Below, piece by piece: positions 34,101-42,099 of a stretch of 64,000 nucleotides of DNA. Source of the stretch: Bacteroidaceae bacterium. Lineage in GTDB: Bacteria > Bacteroidota > Bacteroidia > Bacteroidales > Bacteroidaceae. The stretch lies in assembly GCA_017458585.1 (NCBI GenBank), contig JAFTAJ010000034.1, positions 1 through 64,000 of the forward strand, in the 5' to 3' direction. The translations under genes and the position numbers were made by a program. The notes beneath the pieces are model-generated. The model searched no databases. It had not been told where the DNA came from and saw nothing but the letters and a program-made list of their open reading frames with translations. Each line of letters starts with the position of its first letter. Position 1 is the stretch's first letter.

Positions 34101-36685
34101 AACGCCTGAGCGAAGAGTCGTTTGAATTCACCGAGTTTGACAGCGACCTGCTGGACCACAATCCCTTCCACTACTATGGCCGCATCATGAGACTCGGCGC
34201 AGGACTGAACGCCAGTGGCAGAGTGCTCCGCGAAGTCGCGATGCCCATGGCCATGGCCAAGAGCTCACGCAGAAATAGGAATGACGTTGACATGAAGATG
34301 GTTGAAGAAGAAGCCGCGATGGCTGCTGACGACGAAGAAGAGGAGCAGGACATCACCGGCGACGTAGAGATGCGCTCCAACTTCAACGAGACGGCCTACT
34401 TCACCTCCACCCTACGCACCGACACCAACGGCGAGGCAACCATCGAGTTCACCCTGCCCGAGAGCCTCACCTCGTGGAACTTCAAGGCACTCGCCCACAC
34501 CCGCGACGTCAGCTACGGCTTCCTCGACAATGTCATCATCGTGCAGAAGCCCCTCATGGTGCAGGCCAATATGCCGCGCTTCCTGCGTAGCGGCGACGAG
34601 ACCAGCCTAGCCGTCACCGTACGCAACAACAGCGATCAGCCGCAGAGCGGCAAGGCGCAGCTCTCCATCATCGATGCACAGACAGGCCAGCAGGTGAAGC
34701 TCATCACCAACAAGTTCTCCATCGATCCTGGCAAGACCGAGACCATTGACTTCCCGTTCCAGGTCAGCGGTGACCAGAGTATGCTCATCTGCCGCTACGC
34801 CGCCCTCACCGACGAGTTCAGCGACGGAGAGCAGCAATATCTGCCCGTGCTCAGCGACCTGCAGAAGACCGTCACCACCGTGCCCTTCATGATTAACGAC
34901 GGCCAGACCCACACCTTCCCGCTCGACCCGCTGCAGTACAATCCCAAGGCAACCCACTCGCTGCTCACCATAGAGTACACCGGCAATCCTGCATGGACAG
35001 CCATCAGCGCATTGCCCTCCACCGTCAATTACCAGACCAAGTGCGCCACCCAGCTAGCCATCAACTACAATGCCCTCACCCTTATGCGCCAGATTATCGC
35101 ACGCAACCCGCAGCTTGCCGACGCCATCCGCGACTGGAAGCAGCAAGACAGCGTGCCCTCCTTCTTCGCGCAGTTGCAGAAGAATCCTGAGCTCAAGATT
35201 GTGGCGCTGCAGAATACCCCGTGGGTCGGCGACGCAGACCACGAGCGCAGCCGTCTGGACAATCTCATGCAGGACGACCAGACACTCAGCCTCAAGCAGG
35301 TCTCCATGCTTCACAAGCTCAAGGACATGCAGACCGCTGAGGGCGGATGGCAATGGTTCCCCGGCATGCCCGCCAGCACATGGCTCACCATCGACATCGC
35401 AGAGATGCTCAGCAACACACGCGCCCTCTGCCCCGAGGCAGCCGACGACATTGACAAGCTGCTCAAGCCCGCCATGCGCTTCCTCGACAACGAAGCCGTT
35501 GACGAGGTGGCCTACATCAAGAAATACAAGACCAAGTATGTGCCCACCACCTGGATGCGCTATCTCTATATCAAGACACTAAATGGTCAAGAGTCAAGAG
35601 TCAAGAGTCAAGCGTCAAAGGCAGAGAAGTACCTCCTCAAGCGTCTGCAGAAGAGCTCCAGGAGCTACGACCTCTACGACAAGGCTATGGCCGCCAGCAT
35701 CCTGCAGCGTGCTGCGCGCACCAAACAGGCTAACCTCACCCTCAAGAGCCTGATGGAGTACACCGTCAGCACACCCGAGATGGGCCGCTACTTCGACAGC
35801 GAGCGTGCCCCGCGCTCGTGGTCTATGTATAAGGTACCCACGCAGGTAGCCGCCATCGACGCCCTGCGGCTCATCAAGCCTGACGACAAGCAGACCCTCG
35901 ACGAGATGCGCCTGTGGCTGCTCCAGAGCAAGCACACCCAGATGTGGGACGAGCCGCTGGCTGCCACCAAGGCCATCAGCTGTCTGCTCAGCGACGGCAT
36001 GCTCGCAGCACCTACCGCCCTGCCCTCGCAGCTCGACCTCAACCTCACCACGCGCGAGGTCATCCCCGTGCAGGAGTACGCCAACATAGAGCCCTTCGTG
36101 CAGGCAGGCTACATCAAGGCCGCGTTCAGCGACAGCCTCCTCGCCGCCACGCCGCAGAGCCTCACCGTGCGCCAGTCCGCCGCCACCGTAGAGCAGCCGC
36201 TCTCCTACGGAGCCGCCTACCTCCAGTCGTGGCAGCCAGCCATCGAGACGCCTGCCGCAGGCTCCGAGCTGCGCCTCACCTGCCAGTACTACAAGGAGAC
36301 AGCCGGTGGGTGGATGCTGCTCAACAATGGTCAATCATCAATGGTCAATGGCCTGAGCAAGGGCGACCGCATCATGGTGCGCTACGACATCGACGCCGAC
36401 CGCGACTTTGACTTTGTGGCACTCCGCGACGGACGCCCCGCATGCCTCGAACCCACCAGCACAGCCTCCGGCTACGAGTGGAAGAACGGCTGCTACCGTT
36501 CGGTGGAAGACGACGGCACCATCTGGTACTTCGACACATTCCGCAAGGGCCACCACGTCATCGAAGAGACCTACGACGTTGACCGCATCGGCCGCTTCAC
36601 CTCCGCATGCCCGCAGGTGCAATGCCAGTACGCTCCCGAGTTCTCGGCACGCGCACGCGCCATCACCATTATAGTGGAAGACTGA
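31115..36685 (+). CDS. Giant alpha-2-macroglobulin family protein
   Basis: 1856 residues with signal peptide (MKKIGILITAMLLPLLAIAQ; not a lipobox). A helical N-terminal region (to ~290) is followed by macroglobulin-type beta domains (TDRAIYRPGQEVKIGGFFFE near 500), a Met/Glu/Asp-rich bait-like stretch (~1050-1085), the A2M domain (FNETAYFTSTLRTDTNGEA) and an alpha/alpha thioester-type domain (GGWQWFPGMPASTWLTIDIAE). The thioester motif CxEQ is C1310-A-T-Q: Cys and Gln are kept, Glu is Thr. Probably a periplasmic or surface protease trap or structural relative. Two in-frame heptamer insertions lie near residues 1491-1502 and 1739-1745. Confidence 0.92.
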   Translation: MKKIGILITAMLLPLLAIAQNYSKLWNEVEQAQNKDLPKTALSGVNKIISLANTKGDADQLAKALIVKMCLVNELSPDSAEVMLPVIEKECKNRKTALDRCVYSALLGWLYKCNTTDRDPQTKNKAIQAFTEATSNPAALAAAKTDGYMALLTKGDDSKYYNHDMLSVIFPFVANELDDMRVPEAKPLARTIMGKEIEWYKTHGMREATMLAKIDSVNILDYGSRRFYEELVKEYGDLPVSTKAYAWLCNNYTDKDAYLLGKDVLKRYPRTTYSNSIKNVLNKIEEPRLSISADANDTYPGNEVKLIYNYKNTKNATLRYYRLPFATSDTAWIKLKSKDYTKYAKKADFTQQLPIRHGEPYDKFKDTVNFTVPSPGIYLVEVGGSDYDNSYTIVYVSRLAVMQLPLPDQKLRISVVDYKNGKPVPYSTVKLRNVYRDTVRWQQHITDARGELLLPNLRGNTDIFAFTEDDKALTSTSMTYSREYNWNRHEQNIFTEIYTDRAIYRPGQEVKIGGFFFEKNDDSTKVIPEMSLDLTIRDANDKKLQTITVVSDELGSFSAEFTLPQECLNGRFTIRSSMNGSTSFKVEEYKRPKFKVTIDKPTDAYVLGDTITVTGQVMTYSGLPLENTTVYCSNERKKTWWFRYYDKDEPLTVRDTVKTDADGKFSVPVVLSVPKMSDDYWRPLCYSYNITAKATADDGETEEGSLLITAGNTKTFVQTNIPSVICKEKMPTLTVTQNNAMGEAVEGEGKYYLICNKDTVRTGSLQFNKPDQLDFIAQLPSGEYKLIVLPTGETKLYYGYNAYFTILSLTDTKPLGTKPLRVWHSNDEFSYTEPVDILIATPLKDMWLRYDIMANEQVRESQIVQISDTVMHLRLNWKEEYGRGAHIIFALYNEGNLHTEAFTLIKPLPDKDLQLQWSTFRDKLQPGSAERWTLRVLKQDKPVEASLLATMYDASLDKFGKHSLPFGLSYDRYVPEMSWKSTYNRKFYSNLIKGYERLSEESFEFTEFDSDLLDHNPFHYYGRIMRLGAGLNASGRVLREVAMPMAMAKSSRRNRNDVDMKMVEEEAAMAADDEEEEQDITGDVEMRSNFNETAYFTSTLRTDTNGEATIEFTLPESLTSWNFKALAHTRDVSYGFLDNVIIVQKPLMVQANMPRFLRSGDETSLAVTVRNNSDQPQSGKAQLSIIDAQTGQQVKLITNKFSIDPGKTETIDFPFQVSGDQSMLICRYAALTDEFSDGEQQYLPVLSDLQKTVTTVPFMINDGQTHTFPLDPLQYNPKATHSLLTIEYTGNPAWTAISALPSTVNYQTKCATQLAINYNALTLMRQIIARNPQLADAIRDWKQQDSVPSFFAQLQKNPELKIVALQNTPWVGDADHERSRLDNLMQDDQTLSLKQVSMLHKLKDMQTAEGGWQWFPGMPASTWLTIDIAEMLSNTRALCPEAADDIDKLLKPAMRFLDNEAVDEVAYIKKYKTKYVPTTWMRYLYIKTLNGQESRVKSQASKAEKYLLKRLQKSSRSYDLYDKAMAASILQRAARTKQANLTLKSLMEYTVSTPEMGRYFDSERAPRSWSMYKVPTQVAAIDALRLIKPDDKQTLDEMRLWLLQSKHTQMWDEPLAATKAISCLLSDGMLAAPTALPSQLDLNLTTREVIPVQEYANIEPFVQAGYIKAAFSDSLLAATPQSLTVRQSAATVEQPLSYGAAYLQSWQPAIETPAAGSELRLTCQYYKETAGGWMLLNNGQSSMVNGLSKGDRIMVRYDIDADRDFDFVALRDGRPACLEPTSTASGYEWKNGCYRSVEDDGTIWYFDTFRKGHHVIEETYDVDRIGRFTSACPQVQCQYAPEFSARARAITIIVED
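35585..35619 (+). repeat. Five GGTCAAG/AGTCAAG heptamers inside A2M gene
   Basis: GGTCAAG, AGTCAAG x3, CGTCAAA; 35 nt encoding a Ser/Arg/Lys-rich loop in the helical thioester-type domain. Confidence 0.88.
36329..36349 (+). repeat. Three GGTCAAT heptamers inside A2M gene
   Basis: GGTCAAT, CATCAAT, GGTCAAT: 21 nt, exactly seven codons, in a loop of the C-terminal beta domain (NNGQSSMVNG). Confidence 0.85.
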
Positions 36686-36687
36686 AA

Positions 36688-37707
36688 ATGAACATACTAA
36701 AGATTATTTCCTCCCCCTTTAGGGGGATAAGAGGGGGTCTCTTATTCTTTATTGCCGTAGCCGCTATGCCGGCTGCGGCTAAGGTTAAGGTGCACAAGCA
36801 GCAAAACCTCAACCACTGGCACATCGCCCCCGCCAACTACAGCGGCATCACGCCGCTGGGCGGCAACCGCTACGCCGTGGTGGACGACAAGAGCCCCACC
36901 GACGGTTTCCACATCTTCAGCATCCGCCTCAATCCCCGCACCGGCAAGGTCACGCACGTCAGCAGCACACCGCTCATCGGTAATCCCGACGGCAATGCCA
37001 AGGCCGACTGCGAGGACATCGTCTTCTGTCCGCAAGACAGCACCCTCTTCATCGCTCAGGAAGGCACATCCACCATCGCCGAATACAGCATGGACGGCTC
37101 ACCCACCGGCCGCCTCCTGAAGCCACACTCATTCTTCACTCACGACAAGATACAGCATAACGGCGGCTTCGAGGCCCTCGCCTACGACACAGCCAGCCAG
37201 CGCTTCTATCTCACCACCGAGATGCCCCTCAAGGGCGACTCCCTGCACCACATAGCACTCTCAGACTCACCATTCACCATCCCTTACCGGATGGATGCCC
37301 CCGAGCTCAAGCGCAAGGCCAAGTACTACGCCCACGGCATCTCCGCCATGACCGTGCTGCCCAACGGCAAGCTCCTCGTCATGGAGCGCGAGCTCAGCGT
37401 GCCGCCACGATATATCGGGGGCAAATGCAGAATAAAGATATATGAGATAACCCCCACCCCTTCCGCACCGCAACTCCAGACATCCCTCGACATGAAGAGG
37501 ACCCAACGGGCGGTTTCAAAATCCCTCCTTTTCTCTTTCACCACCCACATCTCGCGCCTCAACTACGCCAACTACGAAGGCATGTGCCTCGGCCCCAAGC
37601 TGGACGACGGACGCCAGACGCTGCTGCTCATCAACGACTCGCAGGGAGGAGTCAAGAACGGCCCCTTCCGTCTCAAGGACTATCTTAGAGTCGCTATCTT
37701 GAAATAG
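36688..37707 (+). CDS. Phytase-like (esterase-like activity of phytase) beta-propeller protein
   Basis: 339 residues. The signal peptide (MNILKIISSPFRGIRGGLLF...MPAAA) has its early part coded by a G+C-rich palindrome. The body has phytase-like-domain features: YSGITPLGGNRYAVVDDKSP, DCEDIVFCP, LFIAQEGTSTIAEY, GGFEALAYD, GISAMTVLPNGKLLVMER, NYEGMCLGP, LLLINDSQGG. The family includes periplasmic or secreted propellers of uncertain substrate. It starts 2 bp after the A2M stop, so the two are probably co-transcribed. Confidence 0.88.
   Translation: MNILKIISSPFRGIRGGLLFFIAVAAMPAAAKVKVHKQQNLNHWHIAPANYSGITPLGGNRYAVVDDKSPTDGFHIFSIRLNPRTGKVTHVSSTPLIGNPDGNAKADCEDIVFCPQDSTLFIAQEGTSTIAEYSMDGSPTGRLLKPHSFFTHDKIQHNGGFEALAYDTASQRFYLTTEMPLKGDSLHHIALSDSPFTIPYRMDAPELKRKAKYYAHGISAMTVLPNGKLLVMERELSVPPRYIGGKCRIKIYEITPTPSAPQLQTSLDMKRTQRAVSKSLLFSFTTHISRLNYANYEGMCLGPKLDDGRQTLLLINDSQGGVKNGPFRLKDYLRVAILK
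36709..36740 (+). repeat. G+C-rich palindrome inside a signal-peptide sequence
   Basis: CCCCCT (36713-36718) pairs with AGGGGG (36721-36726), followed by GAGGGGGTCTC. It resembles the dispersed palindromes at 25363, 40858 and 63390 and is translated here as SSPFRGIRGG. Confidence 0.75.
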
Positions 37708-37915
37708 CGAGGGGAGAAATTAAAACATCGAGGGGAGACAATAAAACTTCGCCGAGAAAATATAAAAAGCCGTCGAGGCGCAAATTTGATGCCCATCACA
37801 ATTAAACGTGATGGGCACGAAATTTTATTTTGATGGGCATCGCATTTTCGCGAGATCGCCTTTTATTTCTTTCCGCTCGGCATTTATTATTCTCCGCTCG
37901 CTTATTTCCTGATTA
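37708..37915. repeat. Two-armed inverted array around a TGCCCATCAC hairpin
   Basis: Left arm: ~21-bp degenerate units of form CGAGGGGAGAAATTAAAA (37707, 37728, 37748), then CGTCGAGGCG. Centre: TGCCCATCAC (37790-37799) pairs perfectly with GTGATGGGCA (37808-37817), and a third copy TGATGGGCATCG (37831-37842) could pair with the first instead. Right arm: the same unit on the other strand (CTCCGCTCG, CCGCTCGG with TTTATT tracts). No coding potential was found. Confidence 0.7.
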
Positions 37916-37940
37916 TGTTCTGATTTTCTCTGCAAAAAGC

Positions 37941-37970
37941 TTTGTTTTTAACAAAAAAGAGCTAACTTTG
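37941..37970 (+). promoter_or_regulatory. Promoter of the dockerin/BspA-like gene
   Basis: TTTG (37941-37944), 18 nt, TAACTTTG (37963-37970): a clean match to the Bacteroidetes consensus. Leader of about 55 nt to the ATG at 38033. Confidence 0.85.
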
Positions 37971-38032
37971 TACAAGTTGATTCCCTCTTATACCCATAGG
38001 GAGCAAACTCTCGAACTTTCAAACTTATAAAT

Positions 38033-39589
38033 ATGAAAAAGATTTTCCTTTTCTTTGCTGCGATGCTGACGCTCCTCAGCGTGCAGACGGTTAATGCACA
38101 AATCAACTACGAGTATGTTGACCTCGGCCTGCCCAGCGGTACGCTTTGGGCGACATGCAACGTGGGTGCCAACAGCCCCGAGGAATTCGGCGACTACTTT
38201 GCCTGGGGCGAGACAGATGGGAAGAAAAGCATCTACGACTATCCTAATTACAAGTACTGCATGGGTTCACACACCACGCTGACGAAGTACTGTACTGATA
38301 GTGAATACGGCTACAATGGCTTCACCGATGGCAAGACGGTGCTTGATCCCGAGGACGATGCCGCGACTGTCAACATGGGAGAGGACTGGTGCACGCCGAC
38401 AATCGCCCAGCTAAGGGGACTCATGGAGAAATGCACCAGAAAGTGGACTCAGCAAAACGGCGTGGGCGGCTTCCTCTTGACGGGTCCTAACGGAAATCAA
38501 ATTTTCCTCCCTGCCGCCGGCTATCGACGCGAGGACGAGCTCTGCTACGGGGGCATCCACGGCAGCTACAGGGCCAATTCAATCTGCCCGGGCACAGACA
38601 TGGTCGCATACTACGTGTGGTTCGATGTAGACAGCCATTGGGACTGGAACTACCTCGGCGGTCGTCGCGCTGATGGGGTTTCCGTGCGCGCCGTGCGTGT
38701 TATACGCGAAGTCTATACGGAGTTTGTGGAAGAGACGGGCACGCTGACATACTACTATGACAACCGGCGAGCCTCTCGCAGCGGCGTGACAGAACTGTAC
38801 GACCCTTCCATCACTTACGAAAATAACACGCGCTTCAAGGACTATTACGACAAGGTGACAAAGGCTGTCATTGACCCCTCGATGAAGAACGCTCCCCTTA
38901 CCTCGTTCAAGAATATGTTCTATGGCGGATTTGATTCAGAAACATTTACGTTCTATGTCCCGGAGAACATGACGAGCATCGAGGGACTGAAGAATCTGAA
39001 CACAGAGATTGTTACAGACATGAACTCTATGTTTACCATGTGTTCTTCGCTGACTTCGCTCGACCTCAGCTCCTTCAACACCTCCAAAGTGACGAACATG
39101 AATGGTATGTTCCTTGGCTGTAATAAGTTACAGACGCTCGACCTTACCTCTTTCGATGTCTCCAAAGTGACGGATATGCGTATGATGTTCGGCTCCTGCA
39201 GTAATCTGACCACCATCTATTGCAACGGTGACTGGAGCAAAATCATATCACATGATGACTCCTATATAATGTTCAGCGGCTGCAATAAGCTCGTGGGCGG
39301 CAATGGAACAACATTCGACAGCAATGTGATAGACGCGACCTACGCCCGTCTCGATAAAGGCGAGTATTACCCGGGCTACTTCTCGGAAAGGTTGTACGCC
39401 AAGGGCGACGTCAACCGCGACGGCAAGGTCAACACAGCCGATGTGGTAGCCGTCTATTCCTTCATTGAGAAGGGCGCCGAAGAGTCAGGCTTCGCCCGTG
39501 AGGATGCAAATGTCAACGGCGACGCCAATGTCAACACCGCCGACGTGGTGGCCATCTACTCCATCATCGTTAAGGGACACGTGGAGTGA
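38033..39589 (+). CDS. Secreted BspA-like (DUF285) protein with C-terminal dockerin-type repeats
   Basis: 518 residues. Signal peptide MKKIFLFFAAMLTLLSVQTVNAQ. Residues ~25-230 are a major-paralogous-type domain (YVDLGLPSGTLWATCNVGA, FGDYFAWGET, DWCTPTIAQLRGL). Residues ~260-420 hold DUF285/BspA repeats (DMNSMFTMCSSLTSLDLSSF; TSKVTNMNGMF; DMRMMFGSCSNL). The end (~458-518) is a pair of dockerin-type calcium loops, GDVNRDGKVNTADVVAVYS and DANVNGDANVNTADVVAIYS. Probably a surface adhesion protein; no cohesin is in the window. Confidence 0.9.
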   Translation: MKKIFLFFAAMLTLLSVQTVNAQINYEYVDLGLPSGTLWATCNVGANSPEEFGDYFAWGETDGKKSIYDYPNYKYCMGSHTTLTKYCTDSEYGYNGFTDGKTVLDPEDDAATVNMGEDWCTPTIAQLRGLMEKCTRKWTQQNGVGGFLLTGPNGNQIFLPAAGYRREDELCYGGIHGSYRANSICPGTDMVAYYVWFDVDSHWDWNYLGGRRADGVSVRAVRVIREVYTEFVEETGTLTYYYDNRRASRSGVTELYDPSITYENNTRFKDYYDKVTKAVIDPSMKNAPLTSFKNMFYGGFDSETFTFYVPENMTSIEGLKNLNTEIVTDMNSMFTMCSSLTSLDLSSFNTSKVTNMNGMFLGCNKLQTLDLTSFDVSKVTDMRMMFGSCSNLTTIYCNGDWSKIISHDDSYIMFSGCNKLVGGNGTTFDSNVIDATYARLDKGEYYPGYFSERLYAKGDVNRDGKVNTADVVAVYSFIEKGAEESGFAREDANVNGDANVNTADVVAIYSIIVKGHVE

Positions 39590-39604
39590 AAGAGCATAAA
39601 AAAG

Positions 39605-39637
39605 TAAGCGCCGATTGTATTCGGCGCTTATTTTTTG
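39605..39637. terminator. Bidirectional terminator
   Basis: TAAGCGCCG (39605-39613) pairs with CGGCGCTTA (39622-39630), followed by T6; A-rich on the other flank. It serves the dockerin gene (+) and meaB (-), which converge. Confidence 0.9.
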
Positions 39638-39639
39638 TC

Positions 39640-40746
39640 TTACTTTCCTTTAAGTTTCTGGAAGTATTGCTCCAGCAATCGGTGGGCGGCCATGAAAGAC
39701 GTCTGCTGCCCAAGCTCTATGGAGTTCTCCGCCGCGATGAGGCGTTGCTCCATGTCGGGGTCTTGGTAGAAAGAGTTGCGCAGACGCTGGTCGATGGTCT
39801 CGTACATCCAGTAGCGGTTCTGCTGGCGACGGCGACGGTCGAAGTAGCCGTTGGCCTTCACAAAATCGATGTACTCGTAGATGCCGTCCCAAATCTCCTT
39901 GATACCGAGGCCGTAGAACCCGCTGTAGGTATATACGCGCGGAGCCCATCCGCTGTCGGGCAGCGGGAAGAGATGGAGTGCGTTCTTGAAGTGGCCCGCC
40001 GCCACGCGGCAACGCTCCACATTGTCGCCATCACACTTGTTGATGGCTATGCCGTCGGCCATCTCCATGATGCCACGCTTGATGCCCTGCAACTCGTCGC
40101 CTGTGCCCGCCACCTGAATAACAAGGAAGAAATCGACCATCGAGTGGCAGGCTGTCTCGCTCTGCCCCACTCCGACCGTCTCGATGAATATCTTGTCGTA
40201 GCCTGCGGCCTCACACAACACGATGGTCTCGCGTGTCTTGCGAGCCACACCGCCGAGCGAGCCGCTGCTTGGGCTGGGACGTATAAAGCTCTTGGGATGC
40301 ACGGACAGCTTCTCCATGCGTGTCTTGTCGCCAAGGATGGAGCCCTTGGTGCGCTCGCTGGTGGGGTCGATGGCCAGCACAGCCAGCTTGCCGCCCTTCT
40401 CGTTGAGCACATGGATGCCAAACTCGTCGATACTGGTACTCTTACCGGCGCCAGGCACACCGCTGATACCGATGCGCACACTATTGCCAGCGAATGGGAG
40501 GCACTTCTCTATCACCTCCTGCGCCATCGCCTCGTGCTCGGGGCGTGTGCTCTCCAGCAGAGTGACAGCACGGCTGAGGATGGTGACATCGCCGCGGCGT
40601 ATGCCCTCCACAAAGTCTGCCACACTAAGCTCGCGCTTTCGCGCGCGCGGGCGTGTTTTTAAATAAGGATTAACTATGCCCGGGTTCTCAGGACTGGTGG
40701 CCACCTTGAGCCCCTGATATTGGCTGTCGTTTTCAGGATGTTCCAT
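39640..40746 (-). CDS. meaB: MeaB, G-protein chaperone of methylmalonyl-CoA mutase
   Basis: 368 residues. P-loop GVPGAGKST, AIDPTSERTKGSILGDKTRM, RPSPSSGSLGGVARKTRE, ETVGVGQSE, INKCDGDN (NKxD-type base recognition) and a C-terminal dimerisation helix. It guards and reloads the B12-dependent mutase of the succinate-propionate pathway, which is common in Bacteroidales; mutA/mutB are not in the window. Confidence 0.96.
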   Translation of the reverse strand: MEHPENDSQYQGLKVATSPENPGIVNPYLKTRPRARKRELSVADFVEGIRRGDVTILSRAVTLLESTRPEHEAMAQEVIEKCLPFAGNSVRIGISGVPGAGKSTSIDEFGIHVLNEKGGKLAVLAIDPTSERTKGSILGDKTRMEKLSVHPKSFIRPSPSSGSLGGVARKTRETIVLCEAAGYDKIFIETVGVGQSETACHSMVDFFLVIQVAGTGDELQGIKRGIMEMADGIAINKCDGDNVERCRVAAGHFKNALHLFPLPDSGWAPRVYTYSGFYGLGIKEIWDGIYEYIDFVKANGYFDRRRRQQNRYWMYETIDQRLRNSFYQDPDMEQRLIAAENSIELGQQTSFMAAHRLLEQYFQKLKGK

Positions 40747-40748
40747 GT

Positions 40749-40855
40749 ATATGAGTTAGGAGTGAGGAGTGAGGAGTGAGGAGTTAGGAATTAGGAGTGA
40801 GGAGTGAAGAGTGAGGAGTGAAGAGTGAGGAGTTAGGAATTAGGAGTGAGGAGTT
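40749..40855 (+). repeat. TTAGGAG/GTGAGGA heptamer array
   Basis: About fifteen units (AGTTAGG, AGTGAGG, AGTGAAG, AATTAGG) fill the gap before meaB's start. Confidence 0.9.
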
Positions 40856-40857
40856 GT

Positions 40858-40890
40858 CTCCCCTCCTTTTGGGAGGGGTCGGGGGTAGGC
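40858..40890. repeat. G+C-rich palindrome
   Basis: CCCCTCC (40860-40866) pairs with GGAGGGG (40872-40878), then GGGGGTAGGC. Attached to the heptamer array on its left. Confidence 0.8.
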
Positions 40891-40892
40891 CG

Positions 40893-41981
40893 TCACTTAA
40901 TGCTTACCAGCACTACAGGACGGCGGTAATCGTTGGTAATCATCAGTATGCGGTGGCGGGCGCTGGAAAGCTCGCGGTACTTGTTTACCACCGTTACACG
41001 CATGTTGACCGTCTCGCCCGGAGCGATGGTAGTCTTTGGCAGACTTACATTGATGGCGGGATGGAACACCTGTAGCGATTTTATCATCAGGTCGCTGCGC
41101 CCTGTGTTGGTGATGCTGACGGTGCCCTTTACCTTGCTCTTGCCCGAATTGGGGAGGTCAAGCTCCTCAGTGCTGAGCTGCACCGACGGTGCGCGGTTGG
41201 AACGCTCCACCGTGGCTGTGTCGAAGAGGACAATGCTCACGGGTATCTCATTCTCTTTCGATACACTCTCGCCCTCGTAGCTGCTAACATACACCACGTC
41301 CTGCGTGAGGCCGAGGTTGTGATTGAGCTTGCGGCTGTCGAGCGTGATGGTGAGATAGCCCTTGCGACCAGGGCGCAGCACGCGGGGCGAAGCCTCCACG
41401 CTTAGATATGCTGGCAGGTGCAGCAGATTGGGCATACAGTTCTCATCGCCCGTATTGGTGACGGCTATCGTCTTGGTCACCACGTCGCCGTCGTTGACAT
41501 AGTCAAACTCTATATTGTCGGTGGTAAAGGTAAGAGGACCGAAGCTCACACCGAAATCGTCGGCGTTGCCCTGCGAGCCCTGTCGCTCATAGGCCTGATT
41601 CATATTGAGAAACACCTTGCCCTTCAGCTGCAGGACAAGAGGCTTGTCGCTACCCTCAGCGTAGAGATAGACTGCGTGGGTGAAGCGCCCCACGAGGTCG
41701 GTGCTGTAGCTGACGCTGACTGTGGCAGTGCCGCCCGCAGGGATATTCGTCGGCGAACAGGTAGCCTTGATTTGCGAAGATGACGTAATTATCTTTGCCA
41801 CATTCACGGCCGTATTGGCCGTATTCTTAATCTTAAAGGAGGTGGTCGCTTCGCTGTAAAGCTGCAGCGTACCGAGATTCTGCATCTTCTTGTCTGCAGT
41901 GAGCTGCGCGCACCCTGTGGTGGGTATGGCCATCAGCGCCACAAGCAGCCATGAGAATATAAATATGTGTCTTTTCATCAT
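40893..41981 (-). CDS. DUF1573-type Ig-like lipoprotein/exported protein
   Basis: 362 residues from the ATG complementing 41979-41981. Signal MMKRHIFIFSWLLVALMAIPTTGC could be a lipoprotein signal (TTGC). Four or more Ig-like modules of the DUF1573 kind follow: NLGTLQLYSEATTSFKIKNT, CSPTNIPAGGTATVSVSY, then FTTDNIEFDYVNDGDVVTKTIAVTN, and SITNTGRSDLMIKSLQ...TIAPGETVNMRV. Family members are envelope proteins of unknown function. Confidence 0.88.
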   Translation of the reverse strand: MMKRHIFIFSWLLVALMAIPTTGCAQLTADKKMQNLGTLQLYSEATTSFKIKNTANTAVNVAKIITSSSQIKATCSPTNIPAGGTATVSVSYSTDLVGRFTHAVYLYAEGSDKPLVLQLKGKVFLNMNQAYERQGSQGNADDFGVSFGPLTFTTDNIEFDYVNDGDVVTKTIAVTNTGDENCMPNLLHLPAYLSVEASPRVLRPGRKGYLTITLDSRKLNHNLGLTQDVVYVSSYEGESVSKENEIPVSIVLFDTATVERSNRAPSVQLSTEELDLPNSGKSKVKGTVSITNTGRSDLMIKSLQVFHPAINVSLPKTTIAPGETVNMRVTVVNKYRELSSARHRILMITNDYRRPVVLVSIK

Positions 41982-42001
41982 AAAAAATCTACTTGTTGCC
42001 G

Positions 42002-42009
42002 CGAAGTTA
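42002..42009 (-). promoter_or_regulatory. -7 box for the DUF1573 gene
   Basis: Minus-strand TAACTTCG, 21 bp before the start codon; close to TANNTTTG. -33 box unclear. Confidence 0.5.
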
Positions 42010-42022
42010 GTGATTTTTTCTA

Positions 42023-42030
42023 TACTTTTG
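42023..42030 (+). promoter_or_regulatory. -7 box for the exonuclease III gene
   Basis: TACTTTTG (TANNTTTG), with a TTG at 41996-41998, spacing 24 nt (longer than ideal). A heptamer array lies between it and the start codon. Confidence 0.55.
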
Positions 42031-42054
42031 CACCTAAATGCACCAATAAATTCC

Positions 42055-42098
42055 AAAATTCCTAACTCCTAACTCCTAACTCCTAATTCTTAACTCCA
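42055..42098 (-). repeat. CTCCTAA heptamer array before exonuclease III
   Basis: Reverse-orientation TTAGGAG units, in the 5' leader. Confidence 0.88.
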
Positions 42099-42099
42099 A

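Noticed and set aside
39586-40662. 358-codon plus-strand ORF opposite meaB
   Set aside because: MeaB on the minus strand has all its G-protein motifs; this frame even starts inside the terminator region.
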